From: JAIVJG01 sp964236735
Lineage (GTDB): Bacteria > Acidobacteriota > Blastocatellia > Pyrinomonadales > Pyrinomonadaceae
Direction: 5' to 3'
DNA: 64,000 bases
Assembly (NCBI GenBank): GCA_964236735.1
Contig: CAXSFM010000023.1
Location: 1-64,000, forward strand
The translations under genes were made by a program, and so were the position numbers. This document shows, in pieces, positions 33,295 to 42,077 of the stretch. The notes below the pieces were generated by a model. That model worked only from the letters and a program-made list of their open reading frames with translations, ran no database searches and was not told the DNA's origin. Each line of letters begins with the position of its first letter. Position 1 is the first letter of the stretch.

Positions 33295-34566
33295 ATGTCA
33301 GACCCTCAGCCACAGCAGCCCACGGCCATGGCGCCACCGCAACCGGCCTTTCGCATTGACGAAAAGCTCCACCAGATTCTTTACAAGTCAGAGGCGAGGC
33401 CGAACCTTGAGCCTCTGCCCGAACCGGCGGTTCTGCCGGAGCCGCCATACCCGCAGCGTGGTCTTGACCCCGTGCCGATGACGAAATCCGAGTATCAAAA
33501 GCTCAACGCCATCCGCGCGTGGAAGACGTGGGGCGCGCCGTACTTCAAATCGCGCTGGCACAGCAAAGAGTTGAGACCGATCATTCCGTATCTCTTTACG
33601 GAATGGAAGTGCAATCTCGATTGCCACTATTGCTGGTCTTACAACAACAAGGTCAAGGGCATGACGGAGGACGTGGCGAAGCGTTCGATTGACTGGCTCC
33701 ATTCCATCGGCTCGCGCGTGCTGGCGTTGATGGGCGGCGAGCCTCTGCTGCGCCCGAAGTTCATCCACAAGATTGTTTACTACAGCGCGATGAAAGACAT
33801 CTTCGTCTATCTCCCGACCAACGGGCGTCTGATGAAGCCGGATGTCATTGACCGTCTCGGCGACGCCGGCATCGCGACCGTCAACTTGGCTGTGGATTCC
33901 GTCCATGAGCGCAAGGCTCTGCCGAAGGCGCTCGACCCGATTCGAGCCAACTTCGAGTATCTCGTCAAGCGTCAACATCATTACGGCTACACCGTGATGT
34001 TCAATATCAACATCACGCGCATCAACATGGAAGATGTCAAGGAGTTGACCGAGATCGCGCGCGACCACGGCATCGCCACCGATTATCACATCAACGAAAC
34101 GCCGATGACCGAGCAGTCGCACTTCAAGCATCTGGACGAGAACAGCACGTACCTGACGCCCGAAGACTGGCCGAAGGTTGACGCGCTGATGGAATGGATC
34201 AACGAGAAGCGCGCGGCGGGCTACAAGATGGCGAACCCCGTCCAGCACATGGAAGACATGAAGCTGCTGATGCGCGGGCAGTCTCCGCCGTGGCAGTGTC
34301 GCGCGGGACAAAACTCACTCATCATTCGCACCGACGGCACGCTCGCGCCGTGCTTCCCGATGTACTCCGCGACGCACGACTGGGGAACCATCGAGAATCA
34401 CAAGTTCGACGTGAAGCAACTCGACGAGATGAAGACGGAATGCTCGAAGCACTGTCTCTCGACCTGCAACTACATCCTCGGCTACTGCTACGACAACATG
34501 CGCGTCATTACGTGGGCGCTCAAGCAAGCCAAGCACGGCTTCAAAGGCGTGTCGGGCAACTTCTAA
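33295..34566 (+). CDS. Radical SAM enzyme with SPASM-like C-terminus
   Basis: 423 residues from ATG 33295. An N-terminal tail of about 60 residues is rich in proline. The radical SAM core has the cluster-binding CNLDCHYC (Cys106, Cys110, Cys113) and then LALMGGEPLLRPKF and YLPTNGRLM. The C-terminal third carries further cysteines (WQCRAGQ, LAPCFPMYSA, CSKHCLSTCNYILGYC) in a spacing typical of SPASM or twitch auxiliary iron-sulfur clusters. Such proteins often modify peptides or build cofactors. No small peptide gene is evident beside it, so the substrate is unknown. A strong terminator follows. Confidence 0.85.
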   Translation: MSDPQPQQPTAMAPPQPAFRIDEKLHQILYKSEARPNLEPLPEPAVLPEPPYPQRGLDPVPMTKSEYQKLNAIRAWKTWGAPYFKSRWHSKELRPIIPYLFTEWKCNLDCHYCWSYNNKVKGMTEDVAKRSIDWLHSIGSRVLALMGGEPLLRPKFIHKIVYYSAMKDIFVYLPTNGRLMKPDVIDRLGDAGIATVNLAVDSVHERKALPKALDPIRANFEYLVKRQHHYGYTVMFNINITRINMEDVKELTEIARDHGIATDYHINETPMTEQSHFKHLDENSTYLTPEDWPKVDALMEWINEKRAAGYKMANPVQHMEDMKLLMRGQSPPWQCRAGQNSLIIRTDGTLAPCFPMYSATHDWGTIENHKFDVKQLDEMKTECSKHCLSTCNYILGYCYDNMRVITWALKQAKHGFKGVSGNF

Positions 34567-34596
34567 ACGAAGCCGTAACGGACGCAAGTTACAAAA

Positions 34597-34637
34597 GAGA
34601 AGGCCGCCTTTCACTGGAAGGCGGCCTTCGCTTTTAA
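34597..34637. terminator. Strong bidirectional terminator
   Basis: GAAGGCCGCCTTTC (34599-34612) pairs with GAAGGCGGCCTTC (34617-34629) around ACTG, followed by GCTTTT. It serves both the radical SAM gene and the convergent higA gene. Confidence 0.9.
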
Positions 34638-34643
34638 TTTGAT

Positions 34644-35063
34644 TCATATAAACAATTCAGGCGAAACATTAAAGAAGGCGGCTAACTTCTTGATGTGAGT
34701 TTTGCTCAACCCGCGCTTTCCGTTCAGCACTTCAGACGTCACGCCTTTCGAGCCGAGCACATCCCATAGGTCTTTAGCTGTCAGCCCGCGCGCGTCCATA
34801 ATGTGTTGCAGCATTTCGAGGGGCGACGGCTCGTTAATTGGATAAGCCTTTTCTTCAAAGTCTGCAATGAGATTTGCAAGCAATTCCAGCAACTCGCCCT
34901 CTTCGGCGGACATGCGTTCGCCCTTCCGCATTAACTGCTCGACAATGGCGAGCATCCGATTATTTTCTTCTTCAGTCTTGATAACCACAGGCCGAGCTTT
35001 GGCTACCAGCTTGCTATATCTCTGTGGATTGATTTTAGACTGTGTGACGCTCATGTTTTCCAC
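34644..35063 (-). CDS. higA: HigA-like antitoxin (XRE helix-turn-helix)
   Basis: 139 residues from GTG or ATG near 35063; Met at 35054 is the alternative. The C-terminal half has an XRE-type helix-turn-helix: LTAKDLWDVLG, SEVLNGKRGLSKTHIKKLA. The N-terminal half holds an acidic helix (GELLELLANLIADFEEKAYP). It overlaps the toxin gene by about 13 bp. In HigBA the toxin gene comes first, as here. Low G+C compared with neighbours suggests transfer. Confidence 0.88.
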   Translation of the reverse strand: MENMSVTQSKINPQRYSKLVAKARPVVIKTEEENNRMLAIVEQLMRKGERMSAEEGELLELLANLIADFEEKAYPINEPSPLEMLQHIMDARGLTAKDLWDVLGSKGVTSEVLNGKRGLSKTHIKKLAAFFNVSPELFI

Positions 35064-35338
35064 TTGCCTTTGTCGTATTCCTGATGAGTCAGGATAGTTT
35101 TTATCAACACCTGCTTATATTGGTAGTTGATGTATGCAATCAGCCTGTAATCGTTGCCTTTGATATTGAACACGGTCAGGTCGCCAACCAGGTCGGCGCT
35201 TGGATAATCCTCTTTCAAGTTCGCCAGGTGTTCCCATCTGGCTTTCTTTGCCGCCTTAAACCACGCTGTTAGTGATGACTCCGCGTCCCTATGCTCCTTA
35301 ATAAATTCAAGAATTCTTTGACGGCTGATGACGTTCAC
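35051..35338 (-). CDS. higB: HigB-like mRNA interferase toxin
   Basis: 95 residues, starting with GTG. VISRQRILEFIKEHRDAESSL, then WFKAAKKARWEHLANLKEDYPSADLV and FNIKGNDYRLIAYINYQYKQVLIKTILTHQEYDKGKW are diagnostic for HigB (RelE fold). The C-terminal HQEYDKGKW is the usual active-site end. The toxin cuts mRNA on the ribosome. First gene of the module; its promoter lies in the AT-rich 35339-35431. Confidence 0.92.
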   Translation of the reverse strand: MNVISRQRILEFIKEHRDAESSLTAWFKAAKKARWEHLANLKEDYPSADLVGDLTVFNIKGNDYRLIAYINYQYKQVLIKTILTHQEYDKGKWKT

Positions 35339-35431
35339 AAGTTAGGTTCGCATGATGTGAACTACCTGTCAATTGCGGGGGTAGTGTTTGTTATTTTCTT
35401 GTAATAAGGTGAAATGCGCCGCGCGAGAGCG

Positions 35432-36664
35432 TCAGCGCGCGTTCAACTCTGCTCGCTCAAGCTGCTCCGCTTTGCGCGTCTGCTTGTGCTTGTACATTGT
35501 CTCATCCGCCTCCTCGATGGCCTGTTGCAGGCTCGTCATCGTCTCGAAGCGCGCGAGGCCGTGCGAGACGAGGACGGGGGCGGGAGGCGTATTGGTCGTC
35601 AGAGTCGTGTCGGCGAGTCGCGTGTTGAGTGTGTCGAGTCGCCTGCGCGCCTCTGCCGGCGGAAGGCCGAAGAGGAGCACGAGGAATTCATCGCCGCCCC
35701 ATCTGAAAAGCAAATCGTCGGCGCGAATGATGGAGCGGATGGCGTGCGCCACTGCGCGGATCGCCTTGTCGCCGGCGGCGTGCCCGTGTGAATCGTTGAT
35801 GAGTTTCAGGTTGTCGAGGTCAACGACGGCCACGCAGCCGGAAGCGTGATCAGTCGCCGCCACATCAACGCCGTCGCCGATGATGTCCTGACCTTTTTTC
35901 AGCAGCGTGTGAAAGGCGTGGCGGTTGAGAGCTTCCGTAAGCGGGTCAACGCGCGCGATGAGTTCCAGACGATCACGCGCCGCCATCAGTTCACGGTTGG
36001 TCGCTTCGACCTCTCGACGCACATCCTCCATCACGACGATCACGGAACCGAAGGCAAGAAGCGTCTCAAGCGTCAGATCAATAATCGAAGTGTATTGCAG
36101 ATACTGCTCCGGCACGCCGATGCCCCACGCGCCGTGACGCGAGCCGAAGACCGGCACGTAATGCAGAAAGTCGAGCGTGAGCAAAAACAGCGCGGCGGAC
36201 ATGACGCGCAGTCCGAGACTTGATTGCCCGTTGAGGCGTGCGGGTCGGAGCGCGAAAAAAGCCGCGCCGAAGAGCACGGCCATGATCGAAGACTGAACGA
36301 GGAAGAGATCGTTGAAGTCATCCGAGAGATGCGGCAGAGAAGCGGCGACGCAGACGGCCATGCCCAATGCGAGCAGAGATTGTTGCCCCGTCAGAGTCTT
36401 GCCCGCGGCGCGGTAGCGGCAGCCCGCCATGAACATGAAGGCGAAGGCGTACTCGCCGAAAAAGTAGATCGCGTAGCAGAGATTTCTGAGCGCCGGGACG
36501 TGGAACGCGATGATCAGTCCCGACAGCGAAAGAGACAGGCACGACCACGCGATTGTCCAGTATTTCTGCGATGCGCCGTGAATCGAGCGCAGCATGAAAA
36601 ACGAAAGCAGCGTCACCAGTCCGATGCCGACACACTGAATTCCCAAGCCTACATACGAGTCCAT
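35432..36664 (-). CDS. Membrane diguanylate cyclase (GGDEF)
   Basis: 410 residues. Six or seven transmembrane helices in the first half (VGIGLVTLLSFFMLRSI ... LLAFGSVIVVMEDV), then a linker helix and a GGDEF domain: VDPLTEALNRHAFH, VAVVDLDNLKLINDSHGHAAG, and the active loop RWGGDEFLVLLFG. Makes cyclic di-GMP. The RxxD inhibitory-site motif is not clear. The membrane half could sense a signal. No phosphodiesterase domain is present. It is transcribed away from glpX. Confidence 0.92.
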   Translation of the reverse strand: MDSYVGLGIQCVGIGLVTLLSFFMLRSIHGASQKYWTIAWSCLSLSLSGLIIAFHVPALRNLCYAIYFFGEYAFAFMFMAGCRYRAAGKTLTGQQSLLALGMAVCVAASLPHLSDDFNDLFLVQSSIMAVLFGAAFFALRPARLNGQSSLGLRVMSAALFLLTLDFLHYVPVFGSRHGAWGIGVPEQYLQYTSIIDLTLETLLAFGSVIVVMEDVRREVEATNRELMAARDRLELIARVDPLTEALNRHAFHTLLKKGQDIIGDGVDVAATDHASGCVAVVDLDNLKLINDSHGHAAGDKAIRAVAHAIRSIIRADDLLFRWGGDEFLVLLFGLPPAEARRRLDTLNTRLADTTLTTNTPPAPVLVSHGLARFETMTSLQQAIEEADETMYKHKQTRKAEQLERAELNAR

Positions 36665-36970
36665 TTAGATCACTTCGGCAGAGAGTTTAAGCTACCTCAT
36701 TGCATGTGCCGGTTCTGTCACAGACTTTGCTCGTCGGGTTAGCAGGAGCGAAGAAAATCGAAGGCGTCTGCGGAAAATCAGGGAAGGCGAGGGACACCAT
36801 CTCAACCACAAACATCTTAGCTTAGTTCGTCCATCGAAGGCCAGAGTTAAGTTTTAGATAGGCTCTACTATTTCCGCGCGCGCTCTGATAGTATGCGTCT
36901 GGCCTTTCCAGACAAATTATTTCAAGTCGAAATCTTAGCAGTCAAAAATTAGCGGCGGGAGCATACATAG
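36665..36970. other. Divergent promoter region; little recognised
   Basis: 306 bp between the cyclase and glpX starts. A short hairpin GTCTGG/CCAGAC lies near 36897-36913, shortly before glpX. GGGAGC at 36958-36963 is the glpX ribosome binding site. No gene seen. Confidence 0.4.
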
Positions 36971-38011
36971 ATGACGCAGGAACTAAACAGCGTGAATCTC
37001 TCTCTGGATTTTCTCAGCGTGTGCGAGGCGGCGGCCATCGCGGCGGCGCGCACGATGGGACAGGGCGACCGAAAATATTCCGATCACGTCGCGGTCGAGG
37101 CGATGCGCGAGCAGATGGACGCCGTGCCCATGCGCGGGCGCATCGTCATCGGCGAGGGCGAGCGCGACGAAGCCCCCATGCTCTACATCGGCGAGGAAGT
37201 CGGCGCGGGCGCGCGCGGGCGTGGCGACGGAGATTTCCCGGAAGTTGACATCGCCGTTGACCCGCTCGAAGGCACGAACTTGTGCGCGCTCGGCGCGAAC
37301 AACGCCATCGCCGTGCTCGCCGCCTCAGAGCGCGGCGGACTCTTGAACGCGCCCGATCTCTACATGGACAAGATCGTCGTCGGCCCCTCTTCGCGCGGCG
37401 CGATAGACATAGACGCGCCCGTCAAAGACAATCTCAAAGCCATCGCGCGACGACTGGGACGCGACGTTGAAGATTTAACCGTCATCGTGCTTGACCGTGG
37501 ACGCCACAAGAAACTGATACAGGACGTGCGCGATTCCGGCGCGCGCATCCGTCTCATCGGCGACGGCGATTTGTCGGCGGGCATCTCGGCGGCGGTCGCG
37601 GGCACGAACATCCACGCGCTAATGGGCATCGGCGGCGCGCCCGAAGGCGTGCTCAAGGCCGCCGCACTCAAATGTCTCAACGGAGAGATACAGGCGCGGC
37701 TCGTCTTCGACCCCGAACGTCTCGGCGTGGACGGCGACAAAGTTCCGCCGCGCGCAGACGTGCTCGCGCGCCTCAAAGAGATGGGCATCAACGACCCCGA
37801 CAAGATTTACGATACCAACGACCTCGCGCCCGGCAAGAAAGTTATCTTCGCCGCCACCGGCGTGACGGATGGCGCGCTTCTCAAAGGCGTCCGCTTCTTC
37901 GGCGCGGGCAAGCGCACGCACTCGCTGATTATGACGACCGAATCGCGCCACATCCGTTTCGTTGACACCGTCCACGTCGAAGGCGGCCCCGACACAGTGA
38001 TTAGATTTTAG
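36971..38011 (+). CDS. glpX: Fructose-1,6-bisphosphatase, class II
   Basis: Hydrolyses fructose-1,6-bisphosphate in gluconeogenesis. 346 residues, the normal length. GlpX signatures: IAAARTMGQGDRKYSDHVAVEAM, IVIGEGERDEAPMLYIGEEVG, VDIAVDPLEGTNLCALGANN (metal ligands) and GIGGAPEGVLKAAALKCLNGE. The last residue and stop codon adjoin a family B hairpin at 38010. It is the only glycolysis/gluconeogenesis gene in the window. Confidence 0.95.
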   Translation: MTQELNSVNLSLDFLSVCEAAAIAAARTMGQGDRKYSDHVAVEAMREQMDAVPMRGRIVIGEGERDEAPMLYIGEEVGAGARGRGDGDFPEVDIAVDPLEGTNLCALGANNAIAVLAASERGGLLNAPDLYMDKIVVGPSSRGAIDIDAPVKDNLKAIARRLGRDVEDLTVIVLDRGRHKKLIQDVRDSGARIRLIGDGDLSAGISAAVAGTNIHALMGIGGAPEGVLKAAALKCLNGEIQARLVFDPERLGVDGDKVPPRADVLARLKEMGINDPDKIYDTNDLAPGKKVIFAATGVTDGALLKGVRFFGAGKRTHSLIMTTESRHIRFVDTVHVEGGPDTVIRF

Positions 38012-38094
38012 TGATAAGTGATGAGTGATAAGTGATGAGTGAAAGGCAATGCTCTTGTCTTCACTCATCACTTATCACTCATCACTTATCACTT
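38010..38094. repeat. Family B hairpin, copy 6
   Basis: AGTGATAAGTGATGAGTGAT units on the left and the complementary ATCACTCATCACTTATCACT on the right (38062-38094). The glpX stop codon (38009-38011) is the start of the left arm. Confidence 0.85.
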
Positions 38095-38101
38095 CCCGTA
38101 T

Positions 38102-38698
38102 ATGCCTGCGCTCATCCATGAATATGTTTCGCAGTTCGTCGCGGTGGAAGAAGCGACGGGGCAGCAAAGGCGCGCGGCGTTTGTCGCGTGGGGCGTGGCG
38201 ACGTGTGTCGCGTTGTGCTTCGTCGGCGTCGTGTTGCTGGCTCCGTGGCTGCGTGCGGGCGGGCATGTGTTTTTGTCCGGGGTCATTTATCGAGGTTTCA
38301 GCGTGGCGTGTCATCAGATGCCGGAGCGTTCGTTTCACTTGTTGGGGTTTCCGCTGGCGGTGTGCGCGCGTTGTTTCGGGCTGTACGTCGGGGCGTTGGC
38401 GGGCGTAGCGGTGTATCCGCTGCTCGCGCGCAACGTGGCGCGCTCTGAGCAACCGGCGCGCGTGTGGCTGTTCGTCGCGGCATTGCCGACGACCGTTGAT
38501 TTCGCGCTCGGCTTTTTTGGTCTCTGGTCGAACACGCATCTCTCTCGTTTCCTGACGGCGTCGCTGTTCGGCGCGGTGGCGGCGTTCTACATCGTGCCGG
38601 GGCTGGTGGACTTGAGCCGGATGGCTTTCCGTCGCATGGCTCAAGCGCACACTGCCGCCGTCGAAGTGGATGAAATGCAGAGACGTGTCCAAGCTTGA
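38102..38698 (+). CDS. DUF2085 membrane protein
   Basis: 198 residues from ATG 38102; earlier frames run into the hairpin. Four or so transmembrane helices. YRGFSVACHQMPERSFHLLGFPLAVCARCFGLYVG is diagnostic for DUF2085: the CHQ and CARC cysteines may bind metal. Function not established. The start lies 7 bp after the family B hairpin that ends glpX. Confidence 0.8.
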   Translation: MPALIHEYVSQFVAVEEATGQQRRAAFVAWGVATCVALCFVGVVLLAPWLRAGGHVFLSGVIYRGFSVACHQMPERSFHLLGFPLAVCARCFGLYVGALAGVAVYPLLARNVARSEQPARVWLFVAALPTTVDFALGFFGLWSNTHLSRFLTASLFGAVAAFYIVPGLVDLSRMAFRRMAQAHTAAVEVDEMQRRVQA

Positions 38699-38808
38699 AA
38701 CGTGCGGACAAGCAAGACAGACGACGAGCGGCGACGCTCTCTCTACGTTCTTAAACAACATCAGTGACAAAGCTCGACAGACGTTTATAAGGAAGGTGCG
38801 AAAGAAAC

Positions 38809-39414
38809 ATGAATAACAAAATGAAACCGGCGCTCATCGGCGGCGTGATCGCCGGATTGTTGACGGCCATTCCCGGCGTCGGCGGTTGTTGTTGCATCTG
38901 GGCGGCTCTGGGCGGAGTGGTCGCCGTCTACCTGTACGTGAAAAGTTCGGCGACACCGGTCGGCTCAGGCGACGGCGCGATCCTCGGCTTAATCGTGGGC
39001 GGCATCGGGTCGGCGATTTACGTCGTGATCGGCATTCCGTTGGCGATTGTGTTCCGCAGTTCGATGATGTCTCTGATGTCGGGCTTCATGGGAAGTATGC
39101 CGGCGGAGCAGCAGGAAGCGATGCGTCAAGCGATGCAGCAGGATCAATCCGGCGGACTGGCGGCGACGCTCGGACGCGCGATGTTCGTCATCGTGTTGCT
39201 GCTCGTCTTCTCGGCGCTCGGTGGATTGCTCGGCGTTCCGCTCTTCGAGAAACGTAAAGGCGGCGTGCCTCCTTCGCCTCCGCCTCCGCCAAATTTCGGC
39301 GGGCCGATGGGCGGCGCAGGTGGTGGCGCATCCGGTTATGGCGGTCAACCGGGCGGCGGATACGGCGGTGGCGGTGGGACGACTCCTCCCGGCGGCTACG
39401 GCTCCGGTTCCTGA
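38809..39414 (+). CDS. Membrane protein with a Gly/Pro-rich tail
   Basis: 201 residues. Two or three helices near the N-terminus (LIGGVIAGLLTAIPGVGGCC, GAILGLIVGGIGSAIYVVIG) and another at about 120-145 (LGRAMFVIVLLLVFSALGG). The last 50 residues are disordered repeats of Gly, Pro and Tyr (GGGYGGGGGTTPPGG), a style seen in proteins that interact with membranes or form condensates. AAGGAAGG precedes the start. Function unknown. Confidence 0.7.
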   Translation: MNNKMKPALIGGVIAGLLTAIPGVGGCCCIWAALGGVVAVYLYVKSSATPVGSGDGAILGLIVGGIGSAIYVVIGIPLAIVFRSSMMSLMSGFMGSMPAEQQEAMRQAMQQDQSGGLAATLGRAMFVIVLLLVFSALGGLLGVPLFEKRKGGVPPSPPPPPNFGGPMGGAGGGASGYGGQPGGGYGGGGGTTPPGGYGSGS

Positions 39415-39609
39415 CAGCGTCGCATTGAAGGGTGAAGGTATCTCTGTCTCGTCCGCGCCGCGCGGCTGTGATGGCGGGCATCCTTTCGGCTATCATTCGC
39501 GCATCCAAGCGGGCAGCGTCGTGATTCACACGGCGCTGCTCGTTTTGCTTACGAGCGATGATGACGACGACGCACGGGCGCATCCGCTCTTGGTTGAGGA
39601 CACACGAGA

Positions 39610-41241
39610 ATGACACTGTACGCAATGAAGGCTTTCGCCGCGCTGCTGTCAGACCCACTGATGAAGCGTTACATCGAGGACGCGCTGGCGAAGACGGCGC
39701 ACAACGCCAGCCCTCTGTATCGCTTCGACCTCTTCGACATCGTCGTCCTCACACTCTACTTTTCGATTCTCTCAGTGCTCTCCGTCTTCGGCGCATATCG
39801 CATCAAGCAGGTCTTGGACTTCTGGCGTTACAGGCGTCTCACGCCGCAACCTTCTGCGCTCTACGATGAGACGGAGTTGCCGCGCATCACCGTCCAGCTT
39901 CCGCTCTTTAACGAGATGTACGTGGTCGAGCGTCTGCTCGGCGCGGTGACGGCGATTGACTACCCGCGCGAGTTGCTGGAGATTCAGGTGCTCGACGATT
40001 CGACGGACGAGACGCGCGAAGTCGCCGGCAAGATCGTCGAGCGTTATCGTCAAGCCGGCTTCGACATCCACTTCATCCACCGCGAAGACCGCACGGGCTT
40101 CAAGGCGGGCGCGTTAGAAAACGGCTTGCGGACGGCGAAGGGCGAACTCGTCGCTATCTTCGACGCTGACTTTGTGCCGAAGCCGGATTGTTTGCGAAAG
40201 CTCGTCAACTTTTTCACAGACCCGCTCGTCGGGTGCGCGCAGATGCGTTGGTCGCACATCAACGGCTCTTACAATTTGTTGACGCGGCTGCAAACGATTT
40301 TGCTCGACGGGCATTTCGTGATTGAACAGACGGTCAGGAATCGCACGGGCGGCTTCTTCAACTTCAACGGGACGGCGGGCATCTGGCGTCGTCGCACGAT
40401 TGAACTCTCCGGCGGCTGGCAGCACGACACGCTGACGGAAGACACAGACCTCTCTTTCCGCGCGCAACTGATGGGCTGGCGTTTCGTCTATCTGCTCGAT
40501 GAAGACGCGCCTTCGGAAGTGCCCGTCGAGATTAACGCCTTCAAGGCGCAGCAGCGTCGCTGGGCGAAGGGCGTGTCGGAGGTCGGCTTAAAACTCTACC
40601 CGCGCATCTGGCGCGCGGAGTTGCCGCGCCGCGTCAAGCTCGAAATGTTTTTCCGCCTCACCGGCAACATCAGTTACCCTCTGATGATCCTGACGAGCCT
40701 GCTGCAATTTCCGCTCTTGCTCGTCCGCTATAATCAAGGCTTCTACAACTTGATGCTCTTCGACGCGCCGCTTTTGTTTTTCTCGACGGCCTCGGTCGTC
40801 TTCTTCTACGGCTCGGCCATCTGGCATCTGGACGCGCCGCACACGAGACGGCGACGGTTGCTGCATCTGCCGCTCGTGATGGCGCTCGGCATCGGCCTCG
40901 CGTTCTCGAACGCGCGTGCGGTGCTCGAAGCCGTGCTGCGGATTAAGACCGAGTTCGTGCGGACGCCGAAGTACAAAGTTGAGGGCGACGGCGACGCGAC
41001 TTGGAAGCGCAAGAAGTACGGGCGCAAGCGCGGCTGGCTGCCCCTGTTTGAACTCGGCTTCGCCGCCTACTTCGTGTTCGCCATCGCATACGCGGCACAC
41101 ATGGAGATGTGGGGCACGATTCCTTTCCTGTCGCTCTTCTGCTTCGGCTACGGCTACATGGGCTTGATGAGCTTGCTGCAAGCGTCTGGCCTCAAACGCT
41201 GGTTGGAACACTTGCGCCCGATTGCTTTTGGTCGCAGGTAG
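39610..41241 (+). CDS. Cellulose-synthase-like glycosyltransferase, family 2
   Basis: 543 residues. An N-terminal helix (FDIVVLTLYFSILSVLSVFG), then the GT-A domain: ITVQLPLFNEMYVVERLLGA, EIQVLDDSTDETREV, VAIFDADFVPKP (DxD), EDTDLSFRAQLMGW (the base Asp) and QQRRWAKG. That motif series places it with processive or ceramide-glucosyltransferase-like enzymes. C-terminal transmembrane helices follow. It lacks the PilZ domain of BcsA, and no partner (BcsB, capsule genes) is near. The acceptor is unknown. Confidence 0.9.
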   Translation: MTLYAMKAFAALLSDPLMKRYIEDALAKTAHNASPLYRFDLFDIVVLTLYFSILSVLSVFGAYRIKQVLDFWRYRRLTPQPSALYDETELPRITVQLPLFNEMYVVERLLGAVTAIDYPRELLEIQVLDDSTDETREVAGKIVERYRQAGFDIHFIHREDRTGFKAGALENGLRTAKGELVAIFDADFVPKPDCLRKLVNFFTDPLVGCAQMRWSHINGSYNLLTRLQTILLDGHFVIEQTVRNRTGGFFNFNGTAGIWRRRTIELSGGWQHDTLTEDTDLSFRAQLMGWRFVYLLDEDAPSEVPVEINAFKAQQRRWAKGVSEVGLKLYPRIWRAELPRRVKLEMFFRLTGNISYPLMILTSLLQFPLLLVRYNQGFYNLMLFDAPLLFFSTASVVFFYGSAIWHLDAPHTRRRRLLHLPLVMALGIGLAFSNARAVLEAVLRIKTEFVRTPKYKVEGDGDATWKRKKYGRKRGWLPLFELGFAAYFVFAIAYAAHMEMWGTIPFLSLFCFGYGYMGLMSLLQASGLKRWLEHLRPIAFGRR

Positions 41242-41254
41242 TCCCACGACGCGC

Positions 41255-41329
41255 ACCCGCTCGCTACCGCTCGCGGTACTGTAGTAACCGTCACGTTCGG
41301 AACAGTACCGCGAGCGGTAGCGAGCGGGT
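41255..41329. repeat. REP pair upstream of the RAYT transposase gene
   Basis: Two 28-bp arms (41255-41282 and 41302-41329) are exact reverse complements. Each contains CGCTACCGCTCGCGGTACTG. The 19 bp between them are unrelated. A third copy of the left arm lies after the transposase gene at 41925-41952. Confidence 0.92.
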
Positions 41330-41369
41330 CAAGCTCACATCAATTGTGCCTTGAGACATTCTCACGATC

Positions 41370-41879
41370 ATGTACGGCGACAGCATTCCGTTAGCATATC
41401 TCATCACCTTCCGCTGTTACGGCACTTGGCTGCACGGCGACGCGCGCGGGTCGACTGATCGCCATCACAACCGCTACCACACACCGTTCATCCCGCCTAA
41501 CGAGCGTTGGCGTCAGCATGTCGGGCGTTCGCTCAAACACGCGCCGGTCGAGCTTGACGCGATGCGTCGCAGCGTTGTCGAGGATTCTGTCCGCGAGACA
41601 TGCGAGATTCGCGGGTGGTCGTTGAACGCGGTCGGTGTGAGGACAAATCACGTCCACATCGTCGTGTCGGCGGGATGCAGGCCGGAACCGTTGCTGGTCA
41701 CTCTCAAAGCAAACGCCACGCGCCGGATGAGAGAAGCTGGCTGCTGGCCGGACGAGCATAGCCCGTGGTCTGAGGGCGGGAGTCGCCGTTATCTCTGGAC
41801 GGAGCGAAGCGTCGTGCGGGCGATTGAGTACGTCGTCTATGATCAAGGTGAGCCGCTGCTGGGGGCTGATGATGAGTAG
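41370..41879 (+). CDS. REP-associated tyrosine transposase (RAYT)
   Basis: 169 residues of the IS200-like Y1 group. AYLITFRCYGTWLHGDARGS is the N-terminal signature, and VRTNHVHIVV carries the His-x-His metal site (His94, His96). The Tyr residues at 141, 154 and 157 are candidates for the catalytic Tyr; Tyr154 in AIEYVVYDQ is most likely from spacing. The gene lies between identical REP arms (41255-41329 and 41925-41952) rather than IS ends, which marks it as a RAYT domesticated to move REPs. Whether it is active is unknown. Confidence 0.88.
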   Translation: MYGDSIPLAYLITFRCYGTWLHGDARGSTDRHHNRYHTPFIPPNERWRQHVGRSLKHAPVELDAMRRSVVEDSVRETCEIRGWSLNAVGVRTNHVHIVVSAGCRPEPLLVTLKANATRRMREAGCWPDEHSPWSEGGSRRYLWTERSVVRAIEYVVYDQGEPLLGADDE

Positions 41880-41924
41880 CCAACGGTCAGAGTAGTCGCC
41901 GTGCGCTACTGCTCCACGAGGCAG

Positions 41925-41952
41925 ACCCGCTCGCTACCGCTCGCGGTACTGT
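41925..41952 (+). repeat. REP arm downstream of the RAYT gene
   Basis: Identical over 28 bp to 41255-41282, containing CGCTACCGCTCGCGGTACTG. Single, in the same orientation as the upstream left arm. Confidence 0.9.
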
Positions 41953-42077
41953 GTGGCGCGCTGGCGAGGTGGTCTGCCTTGACCATGTGTGTCCGCAGGT
42001 CGTAGTATCACCGCCTTGCAATTGCTTCAGCGCATGACGCGCGACCCGCTTCAAAACAAAATTCAAGAGAGGTCATC

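Noticed and set aside
35339..35431. Another attC-like site beside HigBA (GTTAGGT at 35340)
   Set aside because: Only a single core match; no partner RYYYAAC and no palindrome.
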